Of a stretch of DNA of 64,000 nt, positions 45,222 to 54,943 are shown piece by piece (positions within the stretch are counted from its first letter, which is position 1; each line of letters opens with the position of its first letter). The DNA comes from Cryobacterium psychrophilum. Lineage in GTDB: Bacteria; Actinomycetota; Actinomycetes; Actinomycetales; Microbacteriaceae. The stretch is from assembly GCF_004365915.1 (NCBI RefSeq), contig NZ_SODI01000001.1:248001-312000 (forward strand), written 5' to 3'. Position numbers and translations under genes: made by a program. The notes below the pieces were generated by a model that ran no database searches, was not told where the DNA came from, and worked only from the letters and a program-made list of their open reading frames with translations.

Positions 45222-47537
45222 ATGACACGTGGAGCACCGATCGACGACATCAACGAAGACACCCTGATCGTGAAGAAGCCCGAGACCCACGCGGCAGGCA
45301 TCAAGGCCGTGGTGGTGGCCTTGGATCGCGGCATCGCGCAGGCCGGCGTGGCACGCACCGCCCGCTCTCTTCTTCGGCTGAACCAGCGCGACGGCACGGA
45401 CTGCCCCGGGTGCGCGTGGCCGGAATCCCAGGGTCACCGAAAGACCGCTGAATTCTGTGAAAACGGCGCAAAAGCGGTAGCGGAGGAAAGCACCCTGCGC
45501 GCCGTGACGCCCGATTTCTGGGCCGAGCACTCCATCGCAGAGCTCGAGACCAAGACGGAGTACTGGCTCGGAAACCAGGGGCGCATCACGCATCCGGTCG
45601 TCATCCGTCCGGGCGACACGCACTATTCGCAGATCAGCTGGGACGATGCCTTCGAGCTCATTGGTGAGCACATTCGAGCCAGCGTTCCCGACCGCACGGT
45701 GTTCTACACGTCCGGCCGCACCGCGAACGAGTCCGCTTTCCTCTATCAGCTGTTCGCCCGGTCGATTGGTACGAATAACCTGCCCGACTGCTCCAACATG
45801 TGCCACGAGTCCTCGGGTTCGGCGCTCAACCCCACGATCGGCATCGGAAAGGGAACCGTCTCCCTCGAAGACATTCACCAGGCCGAACTGATCTTCGTCG
45901 TGGGCCAGAACCCCGGAACGAACCACCCGCGCATGCTCTCTGCCCTCGCCGAGTGCAAAGACAACGGTGGCAAGATCGTGGCCGTTAATCCGCTGCCGGA
46001 GGCCGGCCTCTTCAACTTCCGTGATCCCCAGACACCCGCCGGCGTCATCGGCAAGGGCGTTGACCTTGCCGACGAGTTTTTGCAGATCAAGGTGGGCGCA
46101 GACCTCGCCCTGTTCCAGGCCCTCGGACACCTGCTGCTCGAGGAGGAAGCGCGTGTTCCGGGCTCGGTGGTTGACCACGCCTTCATCGCGGAGAACACCG
46201 ACGGCATCGACGCCTACCGCGCCGCCCGTAAGACCATCAACTGGGAAGAGACCGAAGCCGCAACGGGGCTCTCTCGCCTGCAGATAGCCACCGTCGCCGA
46301 GATGATGGTCGCGTCCAAGGCCACCATCATCTGCTGGGCTCTCGGCCTCACGCAGCAGCCGCACTCGGTCAACACCCTCAAGGAGATCATCAACCTGCTC
46401 CTGCTGCAGGGTAACTTCGGCAAGCCCGGCGCCGGCGCCTGCCCCGTGCGCGGGCACTCCAACGTGCAGGGTGACCGCACGATGGGCGTGTGGGAGAAGC
46501 CGCAGGAGTGGATGCTGGCCGCCCTCGACAAGGAATTCGGCATCGAGGCGCCCCGCGTGCACGGTCTCGACTCCGTCGACACCGTGGAGGCGTTCGAGAA
46601 CGACGACGTGGACGTCTTCGTCTCGATGGGCGGTAACTTCGCGCTCGCCTGTTCGGACACGGTCGCCCTTGAGGCTGCCATGAAGCGCGTGGGCCTGACC
46701 GTTCACGTCTCCACCAAACCCAACCGGTCCCACGTGTGCCACGGCCAGACCTCGCTCATTCTGCCGACGCTCGGCCGCACGGACACCGATGACAAGCATC
46801 CGTCCGGGCGTCAGGTGCTCTCGGTCGAAGACTCCATGTCGGTCGTGCGCACCACCCAGGGCCGCCTGGAGCCGATTTCCGAGCACATGCTCGCGGAACC
46901 GGTGATCATCGCGCGCATGGCAAGCGCCACGCTCGGGGAAGACCACGCCGTGGATTGGCGGGCGATGGCCGAAGACTACGACCTGATTCGCGACCGCATC
47001 TCGCGCGTGCTGCCCGGTTTTGAGGACTTCAACAAGCGCCTCAAAACCAAGAATGGTTTCGTGCTTCCCAACCCGCCGCGCGACACCCGCAGTTTCAAGA
47101 CTGACATCGGTCTGGCCCGGTTCACGGTGAGTCCGCTTGAGTACCTCACGCCGCCGGAGGGCCATCTCATCCTGCAGACCATACGCAGCCATGACCAGTA
47201 CAACACCACGTTCTACGGCCTTGACGATCGCTACCGCGGCATCTCCAACGGGCGCCGCGTCATTCTCATCAACGCGGACGACGCCGTGCAGATGGGCTTC
47301 AAAGACCGCGACCTGGTCGATGTGATCAGCACGTTCAAGGGCGAGGAACGCCGTGCTGACAGCTTCCGTCTGGTGGTATACCCGACGCCGCGTGGATGCG
47401 CCGCCGCCTACTTCCCGGAGGCGAACGCTCTCATGCACCGCGAGCTCGTGGCCCGCGAGTCGAACACGCCGGGTTACAAAGCGATGGCCGTTCGATTTGT
47501 CGCCCGCGCGGAAGAAGATGTCCCGCAGCTGAGCTGA
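45222..47537 (+). CDS. FdhF/YdeP-type molybdopterin oxidoreductase
   Basis: The 771-residue protein belongs to the molybdopterin family near formate dehydrogenase alpha subunits (YdeP group). CPGCAWPESQGHRKTAEFC replaces the usual four-Cys [4Fe-4S] motif. The Mo-site region is NMCHESSGSALNPTIGIGKG. Mo-cofactor loops are FVVGQNPGTNHPRMLSALAE and PVRGHSNVQGDRTMG, with the C-terminal dinucleotide-binding domain opening near HDQYNTTFYG. The ATG at 45222 has AGGA. Electron acceptors are unknown. fdhD and moaA follow on the other strand and serve its cofactor. Confidence 0.9.
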   Translation: MTRGAPIDDINEDTLIVKKPETHAAGIKAVVVALDRGIAQAGVARTARSLLRLNQRDGTDCPGCAWPESQGHRKTAEFCENGAKAVAEESTLRAVTPDFWAEHSIAELETKTEYWLGNQGRITHPVVIRPGDTHYSQISWDDAFELIGEHIRASVPDRTVFYTSGRTANESAFLYQLFARSIGTNNLPDCSNMCHESSGSALNPTIGIGKGTVSLEDIHQAELIFVVGQNPGTNHPRMLSALAECKDNGGKIVAVNPLPEAGLFNFRDPQTPAGVIGKGVDLADEFLQIKVGADLALFQALGHLLLEEEARVPGSVVDHAFIAENTDGIDAYRAARKTINWEETEAATGLSRLQIATVAEMMVASKATIICWALGLTQQPHSVNTLKEIINLLLLQGNFGKPGAGACPVRGHSNVQGDRTMGVWEKPQEWMLAALDKEFGIEAPRVHGLDSVDTVEAFENDDVDVFVSMGGNFALACSDTVALEAAMKRVGLTVHVSTKPNRSHVCHGQTSLILPTLGRTDTDDKHPSGRQVLSVEDSMSVVRTTQGRLEPISEHMLAEPVIIARMASATLGEDHAVDWRAMAEDYDLIRDRISRVLPGFEDFNKRLKTKNGFVLPNPPRDTRSFKTDIGLARFTVSPLEYLTPPEGHLILQTIRSHDQYNTTFYGLDDRYRGISNGRRVILINADDAVQMGFKDRDLVDVISTFKGEERRADSFRLVVYPTPRGCAAAYFPEANALMHRELVARESNTPGYKAMAVRFVARAEEDVPQLS

Positions 47538-47559
47538 GCTGCTCTACGGGGCGACGGGT

Positions 47560-48402
47560 CTACGCGGGAACGTTCTCCGTGATGCGTTCGTCGCCCGCGT
47601 AGATCACCATTGAAGACCCGCGTAGAAAGCCCACGAGGGTCATGCCGACCTCCGCAGCGAACTCCGCGGCGAGCGATGAGGGCGCGGATACGGCCGCGAG
47701 CACGGGAATGCCGGCCATGAGCGCCTTCTGCGCGAGTTCGAAGCTCGCGCGGCTGGAGACCATGAGCACGGTTCCGGTGAGGGGCAACCGCTCCTCCTTG
47801 ACCGCCCAGCCGATCACTTTGTCGACGGCGTTGTGGCGCCCCACATCTTCGCGCAGAACGAGGAGCTCGCCCGTCGTTCCGTCGAACAGCGCGGCGGCGT
47901 GCAGCCCGCCGGTCTTCTGGAACACGTCCTGGCCGGCACGGAGCACGTGCGGGAACGTCGTGAGGAGCTCGGCGTCGAGCCGCAGGGCATCCGCTGAGAC
48001 GTCATAGATCGATTTCGTGCGCACGGCGTCGATGCTCGCTTTGCCGCAGAGCCCGCACGAACTGGTCGTGATGAACGAGCGCTCGAGCCTCGGGTCGGGC
48101 GGCACGACGCCGGCGGCGAGCGTGACGTCCATCACGTTGTACGTGTTCTCACCGTCGACGGTGGCTCCGGCGCAGTACCGCGCACTACTGAAATGGGCGC
48201 CGCGGGTGATGATGCCCTCCGACACCAGGAACCCGGCCGCGAGGTCGAAGTCGTTGCCGGGAGTGCGCATCGTGACCGCAAGAGAACGACCGTTCACGCG
48301 CATCTCGAGCGGTTCCTCGACCGCGAGAAAATCCTCGGTGGCAAGCGGATGCTCCCCCGCCGTCAAGCGAATAACCTTGCGTCGCGCCGTGATTCTGCCC
48401 AT
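47560..48402 (-). CDS. fdhD: Formate dehydrogenase accessory sulfurtransferase FdhD
   Basis: FdhD transfers sulfur to the Mo cofactor of formate dehydrogenases. The 280-residue protein has the loop with two cysteines SSCGLCGKASIDAVRTKS, GNDFDLAAGFLVSEGI and EDVGRHNAVDKVIGWAV. It converges with the YdeP-type gene, its likely client, and lies 3 bases after moaA. Confidence 0.95.
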   Translation of the reverse strand: MGRITARRKVIRLTAGEHPLATEDFLAVEEPLEMRVNGRSLAVTMRTPGNDFDLAAGFLVSEGIITRGAHFSSARYCAGATVDGENTYNVMDVTLAAGVVPPDPRLERSFITTSSCGLCGKASIDAVRTKSIYDVSADALRLDAELLTTFPHVLRAGQDVFQKTGGLHAAALFDGTTGELLVLREDVGRHNAVDKVIGWAVKEERLPLTGTVLMVSSRASFELAQKALMAGIPVLAAVSAPSSLAAEFAAEVGMTLVGFLRGSSMVIYAGDERITENVPA

Positions 48403-48405
48403 TAC

Positions 48406-49524
48406 TCAACCGCCAATGTATGACATTTCAATTTTCTTCTTACCGGATGCCCGTAGCTCGCGGGTCTTGGAACTGCGCAGCTCGGAGTACCGGTCCGTGC
48501 GTTCGCGCCAGATGTGCGCCATCACGGTGGAGAGCTGCTCATCGGTGCACCCATTGCGCATGAGCGCACGGAGGTCGTGGCCGTCGGTGGCGAACAGGCA
48601 CGTGAAAAGCTTGCCGTCGGTGGAGACCCGCGCGCGCGAGCACGAGTGGCAGAAAGACTGGGTGACACTCGAAATCACCCCGATCTCGCCGCCGCCGTCC
48701 CGATAGCGCCAGCGTCGACTGGTTTCGCCGTCATAGTTCGGGGCGACCTCCTCGAGGGGAAGCTCGGCGTGGATGCGGGCCACGACCTCGGCGGAGGGCA
48801 CCACGGCGCCCATTTCCCATCCGTTGCTCGTGCCCACGTCCATGAACTCAATGAAGCGCAGGATGTAGGGGGTTCCCTTGAAGTGTCGGGCCATGGCCAC
48901 AATGTCCTGGTCGTTCTTGCCACGTTGCATGACCATGTTGATCTTGATCGGTCCCAGGCCCACCTCGTGGGCTGCGTCGATGCCGTCCAGCACCTTCGCG
49001 ACGGGAAACTTCACGTCGTTCATGGCCCGGAACGTCGCGTCGTCGAGCGAATCGAGCGACACGGTCACTCGCTTGAGACCGGCGTCCTTCAGTGCCTGCG
49101 CCTTGGTCGCGAGGGCCGAACCGTTCGTGGTGAGGGCGATGTCGATCTCACGGCCGTCGGGGGTGCGCAACGCTGCAAGCATCCCCACGAGTTCTTCGAG
49201 GCCGCGGCGCAACAGCGGCTCGCCGCCCGTGAGACGAATCTTCTCCACGCCGTGGGCAATGGAGATGCGCGCGAGACGTGTCATCTCCTCAAAGGTCATG
49301 AGCTCATCGCGCTCCATGAACGCAAAATCCTTGCCGAAGACCTCCTTGGGCATGCAGTAGACGCAGCGAAAATTGCACCGGTCGGTCACCGAGAGACGCA
49401 GGTCCTGGAGCGGTCGATCGCGAGGGTCGGTGAGCGAACCGGTGGCGGCCTCGCCCTGCAGAGGAATGTCCGACACTTGATTGTAAAAGCGCTGCGTGAG
49501 TGCGGAGGTATCTGCGCCAGTCAT
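48406..49524 (-). CDS. moaA: GTP 3',8-cyclase MoaA
   Basis: MoaA is the radical-SAM enzyme of molybdopterin synthesis step 1. The 372-residue protein has [16 protein letters not shown] (CX3CX2C), the second cluster in [20 protein letters not shown], and [17 protein letters not shown]. The C-terminal YIGG is the typical GG tail needed for activation. Upstream of fdhD by 3 bases, so the pair is co-transcribed. The other moa genes are not here. Confidence 0.96.
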   Translation of the reverse strand: MTGADTSALTQRFYNQVSDIPLQGEAATGSLTDPRDRPLQDLRLSVTDRCNFRCVYCMPKEVFGKDFAFMERDELMTFEEMTRLARISIAHGVEKIRLTGGEPLLRRGLEELVGMLAALRTPDGREIDIALTTNGSALATKAQALKDAGLKRVTVSLDSLDDATFRAMNDVKFPVAKVLDGIDAAHEVGLGPIKINMVMQRGKNDQDIVAMARHFKGTPYILRFIEFMDVGTSNGWEMGAVVPSAEVVARIHAELPLEEVAPNYDGETSRRWRYRDGGGEIGVISSVTQSFCHSCSRARVSTDGKLFTCLFATDGHDLRALMRNGCTDEQLSTVMAHIWRERTDRYSELRSSKTRELRASGKKKIEMSYIGG

Positions 49525-49587
49525 GGGTTAAACAATATGCGTACGCGACCTAAATTTGAAACGGGGCACCCCCGACTCCCGTCCACC

Positions 49588-50763
49588 TCACAGGCCGCAT
49601 ACGGGCTTGGCGCGGTGAAAGAGGGCGACAGCCTGCGCCGTGGTCTCCCGCACGCGTTCGCCCGCCTGCCGCTGCAAGTCGTCGAGTGTCGCCGGACCGC
49701 CCGCTATCGAGAAAGCAGCCGTGATGCGGGATGCCCGGGTCTCCGTGGCGGACAGCGCTACGCGGCCGGCGACGACGATCACCGGGCAGCCCTCCGGGGC
49801 CAGGTCGGCGACAGCGACGACGACCTTGCCGCCGAGGGACTGGCTGTCGAAACTACCCTCGCCGGTGAGCACAAGGTCGGCGGCGGCCAGGGCCGCCGGC
49901 AGACCCACGGCATCCGCCACAAGGATTGATCCGGGCACCATCTCGGCCGCGAGCAGCGGCACGAGGGTGGCGGGCATGCCCCCGGCCGCGCCCGCGCCCG
50001 GGCGGTCGCGCATGTCTTCGCCGGTTGCGCCGAGCACGACAGCGGCCAGGTTGGCCAGACCCGCATCGAGCGCCTCAACATCACCCGGCTGTGCTCCCTT
50101 TTGAGGACCGAAGACCGCCGCGGCCCCGCGGGGACCGCACAGCGGATTGTTCACGTCGACGGCCACGCGCCAGCGCACCTCGCGGGCGCGCGGGTGCAGC
50201 TGGGAGACATCGATCGACGTGATGGCCGAGAGTCCGGCCCCGCCCGGAGCGACCTGCTCCCCCGTCGCGCCCCGGAACCGCACACCGAGCGCGGTGAGCA
50301 GACCGGTTCCCCCGTCGGTACTCGCGGAGCCACCGATGCACAGCAGGATCTCGTCGACGTTCTGGTCGAGCAGCTCACGGGCCAGAAGGCCGACCCCGAA
50401 GGTGTCGGCGCGTTGCGGTTCAGAGGGCACATCGGTCATGAGGGGAAGGCCGTTGGACTCCGCGGCTTCTATCACGCCCGTGCGAGCATCGGCGGACAGC
50501 CCGTAGCGGGCCGTGCAGGTGCGGCGGAGCGCGTTGACGGTGGTCAGGCTTCGGGGTTCGACGCCCCACACGGCGGCAATGGCGTCGAGGGTTCCCTCGC
50601 CACCATCGGCCATGGGGCAGAGCACGATGTGCGCCGCGGTACCGACGACGTCACGCACCCCGAAGGCCATGGCGGCGGCGGCCTCGGCAGCGGTCAGGCT
50701 CCCTTTGAACGAATCGGGGGCGATCACGATGGTGAGTGGCTTCGGTGACGCAGGGTCGGTCAT
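49588..50763 (-). CDS. glxK: Glycerate 2-kinase
   Basis: The 391-residue protein is a GckA/GlxK-type glycerate kinase phosphorylating glycerate from glyoxylate or serine metabolism. Motifs: VIAPDSFKGSLTAAEAAAAM at the N-terminus, GGSASTDGGTGLLTALGVRF, and ADLVLTGEGSFDSQSLGGK in the C-terminal half. Formate and glyoxylate metabolism meet here, but linkage with the Mo module may be coincidental. It is divergent from the dnaE2 operon. Confidence 0.93.
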   Translation of the reverse strand: MTDPASPKPLTIVIAPDSFKGSLTAAEAAAAMAFGVRDVVGTAAHIVLCPMADGGEGTLDAIAAVWGVEPRSLTTVNALRRTCTARYGLSADARTGVIEAAESNGLPLMTDVPSEPQRADTFGVGLLARELLDQNVDEILLCIGGSASTDGGTGLLTALGVRFRGATGEQVAPGGAGLSAITSIDVSQLHPRAREVRWRVAVDVNNPLCGPRGAAAVFGPQKGAQPGDVEALDAGLANLAAVVLGATGEDMRDRPGAGAAGGMPATLVPLLAAEMVPGSILVADAVGLPAALAAADLVLTGEGSFDSQSLGGKVVVAVADLAPEGCPVIVVAGRVALSATETRASRITAAFSIAGGPATLDDLQRQAGERVRETTAQAVALFHRAKPVCGL

Positions 50764-51147
50764 CTGCTCAGACTAGTGTGCACGGAGCCACGTGCTGGGG
50801 GCACCGCACCCACAATTTCCGACCCCTTTACGCGGCGGTATGTGCATTGTGCACACCCGTGCGCCGGAGGCCCCGGGTGAGCCGATTCGCGCGATGACGT
50901 GACGTCACGCACCTGCTCCGGGGCCAGGTCGCGACCGGCTCGGGGCGTGGGTGCGGCGACGTCGAGGGGGTTGCGTTCATGGCGTCACCGTATGTCGCGC
51001 AAGCTGCAACCATTGCCTGAAGGTTGGCTCTGGCGAGTGTCGGTGGGGTGGCATACACTTTTCATATAGAACATGCGTTCTAAGTACAAGAGCGAATCGG
51101 CTTGTTGAACGCAGTGCTGGGATTAGATGAAGGCGAGGAATCCTGTT
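50764..51147. other. Divergent intergenic region glxK / DUF6504-dnaE2
   Basis: No gene is recognised. A 12-bp perfect palindrome CGTGACGTCACG (50898-50909) lies about 135 bases before glxK. A hairpin TGTGCA-TTG-TGCACA lies at about 50841-50855. The LexA-like box is listed separately. No trace of imuA or imuB was found. Confidence 0.5.
51067..51082. promoter_or_regulatory. LexA (SOS) box upstream of DUF6504-dnaE2
   Basis: TAGAAC-ATGC-GTTCTA has perfect 6-bp arms and a 4-base spacer, one symmetric substitution per arm away from the actinobacterial SOS box TCGAAC-N4-GTTCGA. It lies 66-81 bases before the DUF6504 start, as expected for a LexA-controlled mutagenic polymerase operon. Confidence 0.75.
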
Positions 51148-51420
51148 ATGCCGCAGATTATTGACGCAACTGTTGACGTGGAGCTCACAAGCGATGGTGA
51201 CCCGCGCGCTTTCGTGTGGAACCGGTTCGAACACACCGTGATCGGGCAACCGCAAGCGGTTTTCAAGCGCACCCGCTGGTGGGAAGACGCCGGCACCCCC
51301 ACACGCATCGACACCGAACTGTGGCGTCTGGACGCGTCACGTGGCGGTGAAGAGCAGCACCGTTACGACCTGCGCCGCGGGGCCGATGGAGCGTGGGTTC
51401 TTGCCCTCGACTGGGGATGA
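51148..51420 (+). CDS. DUF6504 family protein
   Basis: A 90-residue actinobacterial protein that typically accompanies dnaE2. The ATG at 51148 has GCGAGG at a suitable distance; an earlier ATG at 51127 would add seven residues. It contains RAFVWNRFEHTVIG and WWEDAG. It ends 3 bases before dnaE2. Function unknown, presumed part of SOS mutagenesis. Confidence 0.82.
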   Translation: MPQIIDATVDVELTSDGDPRAFVWNRFEHTVIGQPQAVFKRTRWWEDAGTPTRIDTELWRLDASRGGEEQHRYDLRRGADGAWVLALDWG

Positions 51421-51423
51421 GCG

Positions 51424-54400
51424 ATGGCCTTCTCACACCTTCACGTTGCGAGTGCATATTCCACTCATTACGGGGTCACCCTTCCGGAAACCCTCGTCGA
51501 ACAGGCGAGTGAACAGGGCGCCACATTTCTCGCCCTCACCGACCGTGACGGTCTTTACGGCGCCGTCAAACACGTGCGGGCGTGCGTGGCCGCGGGCATC
51601 CGTCCGGGGCTCGGTGCCGAGCTGGCCGTGCACGACGACGACCATCGTTCCCTCGGCAGAGTCATCGTGCTCGCGCACGGCAACAACAAGGGACAGGGGT
51701 ATGCCGCGCTCTGCCGCGCCATTTCGGCCGCCCACGACAATACGGTTGCTCCGGTGGCCGCGACAGCTGCACCGACCACCGACCTGCCGACACGGGCGAT
51801 GGTCCAGGCGAGGGCACGAGCCAGCCACGTCCCGAGCATCTCCCGCGACCGCCTCGCCGACCTCGCGGCGCTGCGGTCCCTCACCGTTCTGCTCGGCCCC
51901 ACCTCCGACGTTGGCGTGTCCATCCAGCAACGCAACAGTCTGGAGGCCCAGGCTCGCCTCGCCGACTGGCTCCGGGTGATGCCAGAACACTCCGTGCAAC
52001 TCGAAATCGTCTGCCACCTCGCTGAGCCCGGTAGCGCGGGCAGCGTCGCCCCCGCCACGCGGATGCTGTCCCTCTCCGAACATTCCGGCGTTCCTGCGGT
52101 GCTCTCCAATGCCGTGCGCTACGCAACCGCAGACGAAGCGGTCACCGCAGACCTCGCCGACGCCGCCCGCACACTCACCCCGCTCGCCGATCTGCAGACC
52201 TTGCAGACCAATGGGCAGGCCTGGCTCAAACCGATCGGAGCCATGCGACAGGTCGCGCGCATGGTCGTTGATGCCGGCCTGCACGACGATGGCGCACTCG
52301 AACGGTTGTTCCACACTACCGACCGGCTCGCCGAGCACTGCAGCCTCGACCCCGACACCGATATTGGCCTCGGTCGCCCCCGCATGCCAGAGGCCCGAAT
52401 CATCGGCGTCACCGGCGATCCGGTCGCCGAGTTGTGGCGCCGGGCACAGCACGGCATCGACGACCTGTACGCCTCGGTCGGGGGCACCACTCGCGCCGAC
52501 GCGCACGCCCAACTCGCCCATGAGATGAAAACGGTCGAGCATCTGGGGTTTGCCAGCTATTTCCTCACCGTGGCCCGGGTCGCTGACCTCATTCGCGGTA
52601 TGGGAATCCGTATCCAGGCCCGAGGGTCGGGGGTGGGGTCCGTGCTCAACTACGCGCTGCGCACATCCTCCGTTGAACCCCTCTCAAACGGCCTGCTGTT
52701 CGAACGGTTCCTCTCCCCCGAACGGCAGACCCTGCCCGATATCGACCTCGACGTGGAGTCGGCCAGGCGCCACGACATCTATCGGAAAATTTTCGAGACC
52801 TTCGGGAACGATCGTGTCTCGTTGATGTCGATGACAAATGCGTACCGCGGGCGCGGCGCCGTGCGCGATGCCGGGCTGGCCCTCGGCATGCCCGATGACC
52901 AAATTGCCTCGATCGCCAAGCAGATGTGGCGGTTCAACGCCCGAGACTTCCGCCGTGCGCTCGAAGAAAAGCCAGAGCTTGAGGCGCTGGCCGCCGAGGT
53001 GCGCCAGTCGCAGCAACTCGACCTTCTGGTCGATCTCACCGCCCGACTCGACCGACTCCCCCGGCACATCTCGGTGCACCCGTGCGGCGTCATCCTCTCC
53101 GACGCGAGCCTGCTCGACCGCACCCCGGTACAGGCGTCCGGCATGGGCCTGCCCATGTCCCAATTCGACAAGCACGACATGGACCCGATGGGACTCATCA
53201 AGCTCGACATCCTCGGCGTACGCATGCAATCGGCCATGAAACACGCCGTTGAAGAGCACCGCCGGCTCACCGGGGAGAGCATCGACCTCGATCGGGTCCC
53301 CCTCGACGATCCCAAAACCTACGAGCTCATCCGGTCCACTCGAACGCTTGGAATCTTTCAAATCGAGTCACCGGGCCAGATGGAACTCGTGGGCAAGCTA
53401 CAGCCAGAAGTCTTCAACGACCTCACGGTCGAGATCTCCCTGTTCCGTCCGGGGCCGATGAAGAACAACATGCCGCTCACCTACCTGCAGGCACGGCATG
53501 GCGAGGTGGCACCGGACTATATGCACCCCCGCTTCCGGCCCATTCTCGAGGAGACCCGCGGGGTCGTCATCTTCCACGAACAGGTCATGCGCCTGTTCGA
53601 CGAGTTGACCGGGTGCGGCCTGGGCAAAGCGGATGTCTTTCGACGCCATCTGGGTAAACCGGAACAGCTCCCACAGATCGAGGCCTTCGTACGCGAACGC
53701 GCGCTTCTGCGCGGGTTCCCGCCGACGGTGATCGACCGGGTCTGGACCGTGCTTGCGGGGTTCGGCAGCTTCGGTTTTGCAAAGGCGCATGGTGCCGCCT
53801 TCGCCCTCCCGACCTACCAGTCCGCGTGGCTCAAGACCCACCACCCTGCGGAGTTCCTGGCCGGGTTGCTCACGCACGATCCGGGAATGTGGCCCAAAGA
53901 CCTCATCGTGGCCGAGGCCCGCACCCTCGGGGTTCCCGTGCTCGGGCTCGATGTGCAGCGCAGCGCACTCGACTACCGTGTGGAAGAACTCGCCGACGGG
54001 ACCCAGGGCATCCGTCTCGCCCTCCCCGAGCTGACCGGCAGCACAGAGACCGAGCGGGCGCGCATTATGCGACACCAGCCCTTCAGCTCCCTGCAGGACT
54101 TTCGCGACCGGGTTCGTCCCCGACGACGCACCTTCGAGGCGCTCGCCAGGGTCGGCGCCCTGGATTGCTTCATCGGTTACGACCGCACGCGTCGGCATGA
54201 GCTTCTGGCGCATATCCAGTCGCTGCGCGGCACCGCCGTGGCGATCACCGCGGAGCAGCTGGCCTTCGACGTGGAACTTCCCGTGCATGCCTATGCGGGA
54301 GATGGGGTGGGCGCGGTCACCTCGCTTGAGCTACGCGGCCGCACCCAGACCGACCTGGAACTTCTCGACCTGAACCTGGCCATTTCAGACCACCAGATGA

Positions 54401-54903
54401 CCAGGTTTCACTCCCTCTTCACTGAGCTGGGGGTCACCCTGGCGTCTGAGCTGGGTAACCTGCCCGGCGGAACAGAGGTGCTTCTCGCCGGTGTGCGCCG
54501 GGCCACGAACACCCCGCCCATGCGGGGCGGCCGTCGTGTGGTGTTCATCAGTCTCGATGATGGCAGCGGACCGGTTTCAAATGTGGTCTTCTTCCATGAC
54601 GCCCAAGAGCGCATCGGCGCGCACGTATTCCAAACGAAGTACATGCTCGTGCGGGGAAAGACCCGCCGGTCGGGAGCGAAGGGGGTTTCGGTCACGGGCG
54701 ACAACCTGTGGGACCTCTTCGACGTTGCACGCGAGGTGCGGGAACGGCGCCAGCGGGAACGCGCCGCCCAACAGCTGGCCACGCTGGCCGCTCCGGAGGC
54801 CGACCGGCTCGCGGCACACCAGGCAGCCGAACACCTCAACGACGCGTCGGGGAACAGGTTCCCCGACGGTCGTCGGCACCTCCGGTCCGCCAGGCGGGCC
54901 TGA
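51424..54903 (+). CDS. dnaE2: Error-prone DNA polymerase III alpha subunit DnaE2 (ImuC)
   Basis: DnaE2/ImuC carries out translesion synthesis after DNA damage. The 1159-residue protein has the N-terminal PHP domain (HLHVASAYSTHYGVT), the polymerase catalytic motif LPDIDLDVESARRHDIYRK, GRGAVRDAGLALGMP and the KLDILGVRMQSAMKH block. A C-terminal OB domain is present (LLAGVRRATNTPPMRGGRRV). It works with ImuA' and ImuB in most actinobacteria; neither gene is next to it here. The operon is probably LexA-controlled. Confidence 0.94.
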   Translation: MAFSHLHVASAYSTHYGVTLPETLVEQASEQGATFLALTDRDGLYGAVKHVRACVAAGIRPGLGAELAVHDDDHRSLGRVIVLAHGNNKGQGYAALCRAISAAHDNTVAPVAATAAPTTDLPTRAMVQARARASHVPSISRDRLADLAALRSLTVLLGPTSDVGVSIQQRNSLEAQARLADWLRVMPEHSVQLEIVCHLAEPGSAGSVAPATRMLSLSEHSGVPAVLSNAVRYATADEAVTADLADAARTLTPLADLQTLQTNGQAWLKPIGAMRQVARMVVDAGLHDDGALERLFHTTDRLAEHCSLDPDTDIGLGRPRMPEARIIGVTGDPVAELWRRAQHGIDDLYASVGGTTRADAHAQLAHEMKTVEHLGFASYFLTVARVADLIRGMGIRIQARGSGVGSVLNYALRTSSVEPLSNGLLFERFLSPERQTLPDIDLDVESARRHDIYRKIFETFGNDRVSLMSMTNAYRGRGAVRDAGLALGMPDDQIASIAKQMWRFNARDFRRALEEKPELEALAAEVRQSQQLDLLVDLTARLDRLPRHISVHPCGVILSDASLLDRTPVQASGMGLPMSQFDKHDMDPMGLIKLDILGVRMQSAMKHAVEEHRRLTGESIDLDRVPLDDPKTYELIRSTRTLGIFQIESPGQMELVGKLQPEVFNDLTVEISLFRPGPMKNNMPLTYLQARHGEVAPDYMHPRFRPILEETRGVVIFHEQVMRLFDELTGCGLGKADVFRRHLGKPEQLPQIEAFVRERALLRGFPPTVIDRVWTVLAGFGSFGFAKAHGAAFALPTYQSAWLKTHHPAEFLAGLLTHDPGMWPKDLIVAEARTLGVPVLGLDVQRSALDYRVEELADGTQGIRLALPELTGSTETERARIMRHQPFSSLQDFRDRVRPRRRTFEALARVGALDCFIGYDRTRRHELLAHIQSLRGTAVAITAEQLAFDVELPVHAYAGDGVGAVTSLELRGRTQTDLELLDLNLAISDHQMTRFHSLFTELGVTLASELGNLPGGTEVLLAGVRRATNTPPMRGGRRVVFISLDDGSGPVSNVVFFHDAQERIGAHVFQTKYMLVRGKTRRSGAKGVSVTGDNLWDLFDVAREVRERRQRERAAQQLATLAAPEADRLAAHQAAEHLNDASGNRFPDGRRHLRSARRA

Positions 54904-54911
54904 GCCAGGCA

Positions 54912-54941
54912 GACCGGAGCCAAACGGACCGGAGCCAGGCG
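54912..54941. repeat. Two 15-bp tandem repeats between dnaE2 and the PBP gene
   Basis: GACCGGAGCCAAACG (54912-54926) is followed by GACCGGAGCCAGGCG. Part of a third unit, GAGCCAGGC, lies at 54902-54910. They fill most of the 40-base gap between the convergent genes. Read on the minus strand in another frame they give a Pro-Gly-Ser pattern. Confidence 0.6.
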
Positions 54942-54943
54942 GG

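Noticed and set aside
45138..47438. A 766-codon frame on the strand opposite the molybdoenzyme
   Set aside because: It mirrors the YdeP-type gene codon for codon; the plus strand has all family motifs and a ribosome site.
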